NCBI GenBank assembly: GCA_031255375.1
Contig: JAIRSP010000002.1
Coordinates: 1 to 7,470 of the forward strand
Direction: 5' to 3'
DNA from: Endomicrobium sp.
GTDB lineage: Bacteria > Elusimicrobiota > Endomicrobiia > Endomicrobiales > Endomicrobiaceae
Length of the DNA: 7,470 nucleotides
The position numbers and the translations under genes were made by a program. Below the pieces are notes generated by a model. It saw nothing but the letters and a program-made list of their open reading frames with translations, searched no databases and was not told where the DNA came from. Below, one piece after another: positions 1 through 5,621 of the stretch. Position 1 is the first letter of the stretch. Each line of letters begins with the position of its first letter.

Positions 1-472
1 AAAAAGTTCCTGTAGCCACTATTACAGCTTTTGCATTTATTATTTCATTTGTATACAATTTCACTCCATATATTTTTCTATTTTTTACTATTAAAGATTT
101 AACTTCAGATTGTAATATATTTAGATTTGATTGATTTTGAATAGATTTTGCCATTAAAACAGAATATAATAATTTATCACATTGGGCTCTTGGTGACCAA
201 ACTGCTGGGCCTTTTGATTTATTTAATATTTTGAATTGCAAACCTGCATGATCTGTTGTTTTTCCAATTTCACCACCTAAGGCATCGATTTCTCTAACAA
301 TTTGTCCTTTTGCAATTCCGCCTATTGCTGGATTGCATGACATTTTTGCTATTGAATCAATGCTTAATGTTACCATTAATGTTTTTAATCCTAGCTTAGC
401 ACATGCTAAAGATGCTTCGCAACCAGCGTGTCCAGCTCCAATAATTACTACGTGATACCATTTTTCAATCAT
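1..472 (-). CDS. mnmG: MnmG (GidA) tRNA uridine-5-carboxymethylaminomethyl synthase, N-terminal part, truncated by window edge
   Basis: MnmG works with the GTPase MnmE in the cytoplasm to place the (carboxymethyl)aminomethyl group on wobble uridine 34 of certain tRNAs, using FAD. I translated the minus strand by hand: 157 complete codons are present, about a quarter of a family that usually has about 620 residues. Visible signatures are the FAD-binding GAGHAGCEA near residues 12-20, the CNPAIGG stretch at 46-52 with its conserved Cys, KGPAVWSPRAQCDK at 87-100, and VATGTF at the cut end. The start is the ATG read as MIEKWYHVV; the Rossmann strand begins right after it, as in the family, and no in-frame ATG lies just upstream. 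No Shine-Dalgarno sequence is visible. It is divergent from trpS across a 277-base spacer. The family call is very secure. The reading frame is intact as far as it can be seen. Confidence 0.96.
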   Translation of the reverse strand, partial: MIEKWYHVVIIGAGHAGCEASLACAKLGLKTLMVTLSIDSIAKMSCNPAIGGIAKGQIVREIDALGGEIGKTTDHAGLQFKILNKSKGPAVWSPRAQCDKLLYSVLMAKSIQNQSNLNILQSEVKSLIVKNRKIYGVKLYTNEIINAKAVIVATGTF

Positions 473-530
473 GTCAATATTTTAATAAATTTTAAAATTT
501 TTATAAATTTACACATTTGCTATGTTTTTA

Positions 531-561
531 ATCATAATTCAAAATACAAATTTGTTATCAA
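531..561 (-). promoter_or_regulatory. Possible mnmG promoter
   Basis: Read on the minus strand, TTGATA (556-561) is a 5/6 match to the -35 consensus and TATGAT (531-536) a 5/6 match to the -10 consensus. The 19-base spacer is longer than the preferred 17. It would give a leader of about 50 bases before the mnmG start. Chance matches are common in DNA this AT-rich. Confidence 0.3.
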
Positions 562-584
562 AATATTTTAGAATGTAGTATAAT
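555..584 (+). promoter_or_regulatory. Possible trpS promoter
   Basis: TATAAT at 579-584 is a perfect -10 hexamer. The best -35 at an acceptable distance is TTATCA (555-560), only 4/6, with an 18-base spacer. It implies a leader of about 160 bases before the trpS start. A second weak option lies nearer the gene: TTGTAA (662-667) with CATAAT (683-688), spacer 15. Confidence 0.3.
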
Positions 585-645
585 GTTTGTGTTGATAAAA
601 AAATTAAATAAAGTATTTTGTGCTATTTTATAGAAAATAAACTAC

Positions 646-664
646 CAATATAATAATTATATTG
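646..664. repeat. 19-base perfect palindrome upstream of trpS
   Basis: Two 9-base arms, CAATATAAT and ATTATATTG, flank a single central A. The site lies 86 bases before the trpS start, downstream of the possible TATAAT promoter. Apart from the outer C and G it is all A/T, so chance is a real alternative. If functional it could be an operator for a dimeric regulator or a weak hairpin in the trpS leader. Confidence 0.35.
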
Positions 665-749
665 TAAGTACATATATTCTAGCATAATCGATGAGATTAT
701 AACATGTTTTGCTTTTTTAAAAATTTGTAAATTCGTCTGTAAGGTTGAT

Positions 750-1724
750 ATGATTAAGAAAGTACTTTCAGGAATGAGACCAACAGGTAGAATTCATCTA
801 GGTCATTACTTTGGTGTTTTGAAAAATTGGATAAAATTTCAAGATAAGTACGAATGCTACTATATGTTGGCAGATTTGCATGCTTTGACAACCGAATGTT
901 ACAATACATCAAAAATTAATGAAAATATTTTTGATATGGTTGCCGACTGGATTGCCGTTGGCGTTGATCCAAACAAAGTTACAATCTTTAGACAATCAAA
1001 AATACCACAACATAGTGAATTGTTCTTGATACTTTCCATGTTTACTCCATTAAACAGGCTATACAGGTGCCCTACATATAAAGAAAAATTTAAAAAAGTT
1101 AAAAACGATAGTTCACACAATTATGGTTTTTTAGGTTATCCAATTTTAATGTCAGCAGATATTTTATTGTACGAATCAGATATCGTGCCAACAGGTAGAG
1201 ATCAAGCATCGCACATTGAATTTACACGTGAAATAGCAAAAAAATTTAATAATTTATATGGAAAAGTATTGAAAGTACCATGTAAAAAATTTACGAAAGT
1301 TTCTAAATTACCAGGCTTGGATGGCAGGAAAATGTCAAAATCTTATAATAATTCAATTTTGATAAGCGAAAATAGCGATACTTTGAAACATAAAATTGAA
1401 AATATGTTTACTGATCCATTAAAAATTAGAAAAAATGATATTGGACATCCGTATGGCTGTATCGTTTTTTCGTTTAATAACGTATTCAACAAAAATTGCA
1501 ATGATTTAGAGGAAAAATGTAGAACTGGCAAAATAGGCTGTATGACATGCAAAAAACAATTGATTGAAATAATTCATGAATTTATAAAACCATTTTCTGA
1601 AAATAGAAAAAAAATAATTTCTGATAAGCGTTATCTGGAAAATATAATTTCTTCTGGATGTGACAGGGCAATTAGAATTGCTGAAAAAACAATTAAAAAA
1701 ATCTATGAAGTATTAAAGTTTTAA
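750..1724 (+). CDS. trpS: Tryptophanyl-tRNA synthetase (class I), with a probable [4Fe-4S] cysteine set
   Basis: TrpRS activates tryptophan with ATP and charges tRNA-Trp in the cytoplasm. The 324-residue length is normal for bacterial TrpRS. The class I signature HLGH is at residues 16-19, just after GMRPTGR, and the KMSKS loop is intact at 194-198. The GRDQ stretch at 149-152 and SADILLY at 135-141 belong to the Rossmann catalytic domain. Cys237, Cys257, Cys264 and Cys267 sit where a subset of TrpRS enzymes, such as that of Thermotoga maritima, binds an iron-sulfur cluster near the anticodon-binding part; a further Cys is at 250. The start is supported by the SGMRPTGR motif beginning seven residues in, and AAGGT at 741-745 may be a weak, close Shine-Dalgarno site. 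It is first in the plus-strand gene series, with a 223-base gap to the next gene, so it may be its own unit. Confidence 0.97.
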   Translation: MIKKVLSGMRPTGRIHLGHYFGVLKNWIKFQDKYECYYMLADLHALTTECYNTSKINENIFDMVADWIAVGVDPNKVTIFRQSKIPQHSELFLILSMFTPLNRLYRCPTYKEKFKKVKNDSSHNYGFLGYPILMSADILLYESDIVPTGRDQASHIEFTREIAKKFNNLYGKVLKVPCKKFTKVSKLPGLDGRKMSKSYNNSILISENSDTLKHKIENMFTDPLKIRKNDIGHPYGCIVFSFNNVFNKNCNDLEEKCRTGKIGCMTCKKQLIEIIHEFIKPFSENRKKIISDKRYLENIISSGCDRAIRIAEKTIKKIYEVLKF

Positions 1725-1801
1725 GATTATTAATAGATAATAAATTATATTAATTTAGATAAATATGTTGTGTAATATTTAGATATATGATAACTTTGTT
1801 T

Positions 1802-1829
1802 TTGCAATTTATTTGAAAAATGATAGAAT
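1802..1829 (+). promoter_or_regulatory. Candidate promoter for the ftsX-like/envC-like genes
   Basis: TTGCAA (1802-1807, 4/6 to the -35 consensus) is followed after 16 bases by TAGAAT (1824-1829, 5/6 to the -10 consensus). A TG at 1821-1822 makes it an extended -10 element. The start codon is about 118 bases downstream. The same -10 hexamer, TAGAAT, appears in the stronger promoter ahead of pal. Confidence 0.45.
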
Positions 1830-1834
1830 CATTT
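1818..1834. repeat. Inverted repeat overlapping the candidate ftsX -10 box
   Basis: AAATGAT and ATCATTT form perfect 7-base arms around AGA, and the -10 hexamer of the candidate promoter lies inside. The position would suit a repressor operator, but it may be chance in AT-rich DNA. Confidence 0.3.
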
Positions 1835-1947
1835 GTAGTAGTTTATAGTTAATTTTTTTGTGTATGTATTTTTATATTGTTATGTGTTTGTCTTAAATTA
1901 AGGTTGCGAAAGTAAAAAAAGTCTAATAGGTTTTGGTGAAATAAAAA

Positions 1948-2712
1948 ATGAAACATGATAAATTTGCTGTAAATGCAGAACTGATAAATGATTTTACAAA
2001 ATTTTTATGTCGCACTATTTTATGTTTTTTATGTATTTTAGTTTTCAGACATTATTGTCAGATTAAATTTTATTCTGATAATTTACAAAAAAATCTTGAT
2101 GTGGTTATTTTTTTTGATGAAAATTCTTCTAAAAATAGTAATATTAATGCAATTGATAGAATTAAGAAGACAAATTTAGTATTTATAAAGCAATACGTAG
2201 ATACTAATATTGCATGCGAAAAATCAATGAAAAATTTGTTATTAAAAAATTTTTTAACTACGCATAACAATTTTTCAATTCAGCCATATGCTATAGCAAC
2301 ACCAAGATTTGATTTAAATACGAATATTCAAAAGAATAAATATATTTTAAATACAAAAAAAATAATAGAAAAAATTGAACATGTAGATGAGGTTGTATTT
2401 AATATACAGTCGTTTGAACAATGTACAAGCGTAGAAAATTTATTATTCTTTTATAAGAATGTATTTTTCATTATTGTTGTTTGTATTTTTATTTTATTAT
2501 TTGTGAAATTAATATTGTTATTTATATATTGTAAATCTGGTATAAAAAAAATTGTTACAGATTCTATTTTACAAGTTTCAAGTTTTGTTGTTGCATTTTT
2601 TATTTTTTTAATTACTTGTACTTTCAAATCAGATTGCACTTTATTTATTAATGCTAAATATGCAGTCATTTCAGCAATATTTGCTGTTATATTTGGTGTT
2701 ATATTGAATTAA
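1948..2712 (+). CDS. ftsX: FtsX-like cell division ABC transporter permease, short and divergent
   Basis: FtsX is the membrane half of the FtsEX complex, which transmits ATP hydrolysis by FtsE across the inner membrane to control peptidoglycan hydrolases at the septum. This 254-residue protein has the FtsX layout: one membrane segment at about 19-36, an extracytoplasmic domain at about 40-170 opening with DVVIFFDE (a typical FtsX beta strand), and three more hydrophobic segments at about 171-194, 206-225 and 236-254. The stretch around 134-170 (KKIIEKIEHVDEVVFN, then FE and VENLLFFYK) also resembles FtsX. FtsX is usually nearer 300 residues; here the cytoplasmic loop between segments two and three is short and lacks the R-x-EI and GA pattern that faces FtsE. 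The EnvC-like gene that follows supports the call; no ftsE precedes it. A possible ribosome site GGTGA lies at 1935-1939. It could be another four-helix protein of similar topology. Confidence 0.66.
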   Translation: MKHDKFAVNAELINDFTKFLCRTILCFLCILVFRHYCQIKFYSDNLQKNLDVVIFFDENSSKNSNINAIDRIKKTNLVFIKQYVDTNIACEKSMKNLLLKNFLTTHNNFSIQPYAIATPRFDLNTNIQKNKYILNTKKIIEKIEHVDEVVFNIQSFEQCTSVENLLFFYKNVFFIIVVCIFILLFVKLILLFIYCKSGIKKIVTDSILQVSSFVVAFFIFLITCTFKSDCTLFINAKYAVISAIFAVIFGVILN

Positions 2713-2727
2713 TTATTTTTAATTAAT
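2708..2727. repeat. A/T-only inverted repeat across the ftsX-like stop codon
   Basis: ATTAATTA and TAATTAAT are perfect 8-base arms around TTTT. The stem would be entirely A-U and no T-run follows it, so I do not call it a terminator. Confidence 0.25.
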
Positions 2728-2767
2728 GCGTGTAAAAATGTATGTATTGTTTTTTTTGTTAAATTCT

Positions 2768-2781
2768 AGGCTTATAAGCCT
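2768..2781. promoter_or_regulatory. GC-containing palindrome AGGCTTATAAGCCT upstream of the envC-like gene
   Basis: This is a perfect 14-base palindrome with six G/C positions inside a very AT-rich spacer, ending 29 bases before the envC-like start. It could be a protein-binding site or an mRNA hairpin (5-bp stem AGGCU with a UAUA loop) between two co-transcribed genes. There is no T-run after it, so it is not a standard terminator. I see no second copy in the window. Confidence 0.4.
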
Positions 2782-2810
2782 GTATTCAAAACTGAGGATT
2801 TAGTTTTTAT

Positions 2811-3953
2811 ATGTTTATAAAATTATTTACTTTAATATTTTTATTGTTTTATTTTTTTGTCTTTGGGTTTGCGTTAACAAATAATAAGAATGTTAATTTT
2901 CATATGAAAAATCTCTCGAACATGAAAAAATCGATTAAAGAAAAGCAAATCGAAAGAAATAAATTGGTATCACAAGAAAAAAAAATTAAAAAAGAATTAA
3001 TATATATAGACAAAAATATAGAGAGAAACAAAAAGAATGTTGATGAATATTTAAAAAATATTGAAATAACAAATAATGAAATCACAGAAAAAACAAAAAT
3101 TTATAATTTCGCATTAAAAGAAAGTATTAATTTAAACAAAGTTATATCTGGCAAAATAAATTTTTTCAATAAGATTAGTTTTATGTTTTCGTATGATCAA
3201 AGCCCAATAGAATATATGATATTACGTAGGTTTTTTGAACATAGTAATAATAAATATGAAAAAGAGAAAAACACAGTAAACAATTCGTTAGCGAGTATTA
3301 AAAAATTAGAAAAATCCAAGATGAATATTTTTGATTTACAAATAAAAAAGAAAAAGCTTATAGAATGTGATACGAATGAATTTAATAAAAAAAGCAAACT
3401 TTTGAGTGATACACAAAATAAAAGAAATTTTGCTGAAAAAAAAATAAAAGACTTGAATGAATCTGTTAATGAATTACAAAAAATAATAAATAAAATTAAT
3501 GCAATTAACAAAAAAAAACCTTCATATAATAATGCTGTTCATATTGATAATAAAAATAAGAATATAAAAACAAGAAAAATGTTTCAATGGCCAACTGGTG
3601 GAAATGTAATTGTAAGTTTTGGAAAAAATAAACATCCTGAAATTTCTAATACTCATTTTGTTAGTAATGGTATAAAAATAAAAGCATCTGATTTTAGTAA
3701 AGTAAAAAGCGTTGGGTCAGGTATTGTAATTTTTTCAGGGCAACTTAAAACTTATGGAAAAGTTGTTATAATAGATCATAATGATTCAATTTTGTGTATT
3801 TATGGATTATTGAATAATGTTTTTGTGAAAGAAAAACAAAAAATTTTGAAAGGTACCGTTATTGCAGAATTAGGCTCAGGTAAAAATAATATTTTATATT
3901 TTGAAATAAGGCACAAAGGTATGTTAATCAATCCAATGGAGTGGTTAATTTAA
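2811..3953 (+). CDS. EnvC-like septal amidase activator: coiled coil plus degenerate LytM (M23) domain
   Basis: Residues 1-22 form a hydrophobic signal peptide or anchor (LFTLIFLLFYFFVFGFA), so the protein is exported. A long Lys/Glu-rich coiled coil covers about 30-232, with a less charged break near 116-142, as in the EnvC/PcsB architecture where the coiled coil docks on FtsX. The C-terminal LytM fold runs from FQWPTGG (258) to the end (380). Its active site is lost: the HxGxD ligands are Ser285 and Lys289, and the HxH pair is Ile361 and Tyr363, in ILYFEIR. E. coli EnvC has a similar LYFEIR and is a non-enzymatic activator of AmiA/AmiB, so I infer the same role here. The length of 380 residues is close to EnvC. 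GAGGA at 2794-2798 is a possible ribosome site with a long 12-base spacer. It lies 98 bases after the ftsX-like gene, as expected for a functional pair. Confidence 0.85.
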   Translation: MFIKLFTLIFLLFYFFVFGFALTNNKNVNFHMKNLSNMKKSIKEKQIERNKLVSQEKKIKKELIYIDKNIERNKKNVDEYLKNIEITNNEITEKTKIYNFALKESINLNKVISGKINFFNKISFMFSYDQSPIEYMILRRFFEHSNNKYEKEKNTVNNSLASIKKLEKSKMNIFDLQIKKKKLIECDTNEFNKKSKLLSDTQNKRNFAEKKIKDLNESVNELQKIINKINAINKKKPSYNNAVHIDNKNKNIKTRKMFQWPTGGNVIVSFGKNKHPEISNTHFVSNGIKIKASDFSKVKSVGSGIVIFSGQLKTYGKVVIIDHNDSILCIYGLLNNVFVKEKQKILKGTVIAELGSGKNNILYFEIRHKGMLINPMEWLI

Positions 3954-3969
3954 ATTTAAATTTTTTTGC

Positions 3970-4009
3970 CAATGTAATAAATTTGTTTTTTTTAACATTG
4001 TTTTTTTTT
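3970..4009 (+). terminator. Weak candidate terminator after the envC-like gene
   Basis: CAATGT (3970-3975) and ACATTG (3995-4000) can pair, and nine T follow at 4001-4009. The stem has only six base pairs and the loop is 19 bases, although inner A/T pairs could extend it. It could cause partial termination before the small membrane gene. Confidence 0.3.
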
Positions 4010-4041
4010 GAAAATAATGAATAAAATATGTATAGTTGTTT

Positions 4042-4470
4042 ATGGATAAAAAGATGAAAAATTTATCAATTAAAACGTATGTAATAACAATATTTCTTTT
4101 TGTTGTTTTTGTTTTTTGTTTTTTGTTTTTTAGGCATGTGCAAAAGACACCAATTGATGTATTGCTTAATAAAAAAATAATTGATGCCATGCTTTCATGT
4201 AATATTACTCAAGATAACATTTCGGAACAATACGCAATAGAAAAAAGTAAAAATACAATTAAATGGAACGAGTTTTATAAAACTATAAAATTTAACTCTA
4301 AAAACAACATGATTTTATGTGTGCAAAATTTAGAGAAAAAATTTACTGATATTGTTGATTCAATTGGAATTTATTTAAATAAAATAAATAATCCTGATGG
4401 TTCTATAACGTATAAATTTTATTTACGTGATAAAAATTATTACAATATTGTTTTTGTATTTGACAAATAA
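4042..4470 (+). CDS. Unrecognised small single-pass membrane protein between envC-like and tsaD
   Basis: I cannot assign a family with confidence. The 142-residue product starts with lysines, has one strong membrane segment at about 12-31 (VITIFLFVVFVFCFLFF within it), and then about 110 mostly hydrophilic residues predicted to lie outside the cytoplasmic membrane. That part shows an alternating pattern: a helix around VLLNKKIIDAMLS, a WNEFYKTIKF strand near 75, and ends DGSITYKFYLR then YYNIVFVFDK, which looks like a small alpha/beta domain. It vaguely recalls the region ahead of the catalytic domain in divergent polysaccharide deacetylases, which often lie downstream of envC and ctpA; no deacetylase or CtpA follows here, so this is speculation. 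I prefer the ATG at 4042 to the in-frame TTG at 4036, since neither has a Shine-Dalgarno site. Codon use matches its neighbours. Confidence 0.8.
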   Translation: MDKKMKNLSIKTYVITIFLFVVFVFCFLFFRHVQKTPIDVLLNKKIIDAMLSCNITQDNISEQYAIEKSKNTIKWNEFYKTIKFNSKNNMILCVQNLEKKFTDIVDSIGIYLNKINNPDGSITYKFYLRDKNYYNIVFVFDK

Positions 4471-4480
4471 AATCGTTTAC

Positions 4481-4508
4481 AAAATAAATTGTATTATTTA
4501 TTTTTTTT
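4481..4508 (+). terminator. A/T-only hairpin with T-run after the small membrane gene
   Basis: AAAATAAAT (4481-4489) and ATTTATTTT (4496-4504) pair perfectly over nine bases around a 6-base loop, and more T follow. All pairs are A-U, so the stem is weak; it may be a poor terminator or chance. Confidence 0.25.
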
Positions 4509-4541
4509 GTTTTATGAGTTTTATTTTAAAGTAGATTTATT

Positions 4542-5576
4542 ATGAATATATTTGCAATAGAGACGTCTTGCGATGAAACATCGGCATCGATAGTTATGAA
4601 TGGTGTAAGGGTAAAGTCAGTTGTAACTTCATCGCAAATAAAAATTCATTCAAAATTTTTTGGTGTTGTTCCAGAACTTGCCAGTCGCGCTCATGCTGAA
4701 GACATAAATTTCGTGATTTTGCAAGCTCTGAATAATTGTGGAATAAACTTTGATAATTTTTCTAAAAAGATAGATGCTATTGCCTTTACCGTAGGACCTG
4801 GTTTGTCTGGAGCATTACTTATAGGATCAATAGCGGCAAAAGCCCTTTCTGCTGTCTATAAAAAACCATTAATACCAATAAATCACTTAGAAGGACATAT
4901 ATATTCGTCGTTTATTGAAAACGAATTAACTATAGGTCATCCATTCTTGAGTTTAATAATATCAGGTGGACACACAGAACTTGTTATAGTAAAAAATTTC
5001 GGTATATATGAGATATTAGGTGGAACAAGAGATGATGCTGTTGGCGAAGCATTTGATAAAGCTGCTAAAATGCTAGGTCTTTCATATCCAGGCGGACCAA
5101 TAATAGATAAAAAAGCAGAAGTAGGAGATCCTAATGCTATCAGATTTACAAGGCCTTATTTAAAGGGAAGCTGGGATTTTTCTTTTTCTGGAATAAAAAC
5201 AGCTCTTTTAAATTATTTGAAGGTTAATCAAGTTAAAAACGAAAAACATCTAAATGATATTTGTGCTTCTTTTAGGCAAGCAATATCAGATACACTTTAT
5301 TTTAAATCATTTACAGCTGCAGAAAAATTTAATTTAAAAAAAATTGTTTTGGGTGGTGGCGTAAGTGCAAATAGACTCATAAGAAAAATGTTTTTGGATA
5401 AAAATTCAAAAAATGAGATGGAAGTCTTTGTGCCACAAATTATTTATTGTACCGATAATGCTGCAATGATTGGAAGTGTAGCATATTTAAAATACATAAA
5501 ATGTGGGTTGAAATATAGAGATGAGCAACTTATGATAAATCCATCTCTTAGTTTAAAAAACTGGAATATTATATAA
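4542..5576 (+). CDS. tsaD: TsaD (Gcp/YgjD/Kae1 family), t6A37 tRNA threonylcarbamoyltransferase subunit
   Basis: TsaD, with TsaB and TsaE, moves the threonylcarbamoyl group from the TsaC product threonylcarbamoyl-AMP onto adenosine 37 of tRNAs that read ANN codons. The ASKHA fold is complete at 344 residues, a usual length. It opens with IETSCDETS (6-14). The metal ligands are visible: His115 and His119 in NHLEGH, and Asp305 in CTDNAAM. Other family signatures are VGPGLSGAL (84-92), SGGHTEL (141-147), GGTRDDAVGEAFDKAAK (160-176), the FSFSGIKTA stretch (213-221) and GGGVSANR (271-278). The start is right because IETSCDET begins at residue 6, its normal place. No Shine-Dalgarno site is visible. 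The partners TsaB, TsaC and TsaE are not in the window. It is followed after 45 bases by the dihydrouridine synthase gene, so the two are probably co-transcribed. Confidence 0.98.
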   Translation: MNIFAIETSCDETSASIVMNGVRVKSVVTSSQIKIHSKFFGVVPELASRAHAEDINFVILQALNNCGINFDNFSKKIDAIAFTVGPGLSGALLIGSIAAKALSAVYKKPLIPINHLEGHIYSSFIENELTIGHPFLSLIISGGHTELVIVKNFGIYEILGGTRDDAVGEAFDKAAKMLGLSYPGGPIIDKKAEVGDPNAIRFTRPYLKGSWDFSFSGIKTALLNYLKVNQVKNEKHLNDICASFRQAISDTLYFKSFTAAEKFNLKKIVLGGGVSANRLIRKMFLDKNSKNEMEVFVPQIIYCTDNAAMIGSVAYLKYIKCGLKYRDEQLMINPSLSLKNWNII

Positions 5577-5621
5577 ATTTGTACGATATATTTTTTTGTA
5601 TTCTAATGTTGATTAAAATAA

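Larger units (their letters stand above)
473..749. other. Divergent mnmG/trpS intergenic region
   Basis: This 277-base AT-rich spacer should hold promoters for both divergent genes. I see a possible plus-strand promoter and a possible minus-strand promoter that share bases around 555-561, and a 19-base perfect palindrome at 646-664. There is also a small inverted repeat with arms ATAATC (684-689) and GATTAT (695-700). No tRNA, no T-box consensus ahead of trpS and no convincing ORF is visible; the longest start-to-stop reading I noted is 16 codons (583-633), without Trp codons. Confidence 0.6.

Noticed and set aside
566..576. TTTTAGAATGT found at 566-576 and again at 6638-6648, possibly a shared regulatory box
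   Set aside because: Only two copies of an A/T-rich 11-mer, at different distances from genes and without a -35 element at the second site; chance is sufficient.
583..633. A 16-codon ORF (MFVLIKKLNKVFCAIL) upstream of trpS that might be a leader peptide
   Set aside because: It has no Trp codons, no ribosome site and no attenuator hairpin after it; short ORFs like this occur by chance.
590..749. A T-box or other riboswitch ahead of trpS
   Set aside because: No T-box consensus (AGGGUGG-ACCGCG type) and no GC-bearing stems or terminator are visible; only small A/T inverted repeats.
899..1120. Antisense ORF of 73 codons inside trpS, and similar minus-strand ORFs under the ftsX-like, envC-like, dusB and pal genes
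   Set aside because: They lie wholly opposite well-supported genes, show no family motif, and their Phe/Leu/Ile-rich content is what the complement of Lys/Asn-rich coding DNA gives.
1727..1743. Inverted repeat TTATTA/TAATAA just after trpS as a terminator
   Set aside because: The stem is six A/T pairs with no T-run behind it; I expect such repeats by chance here.
4036..4041. TTG start two codons before the ATG of the small membrane gene
   Set aside because: No Shine-Dalgarno site favours it, and the ATG at 4042 gives a normal lysine-rich N-terminus before the membrane segment.
3945..4190. Minus-strand ORF of 81 codons crossing the spacer after the envC-like gene
   Set aside because: It overlaps the start of the small membrane gene, has runs of Lys and Thr from T- and A-rich tracts, and has no recognisable domain or ribosome site.
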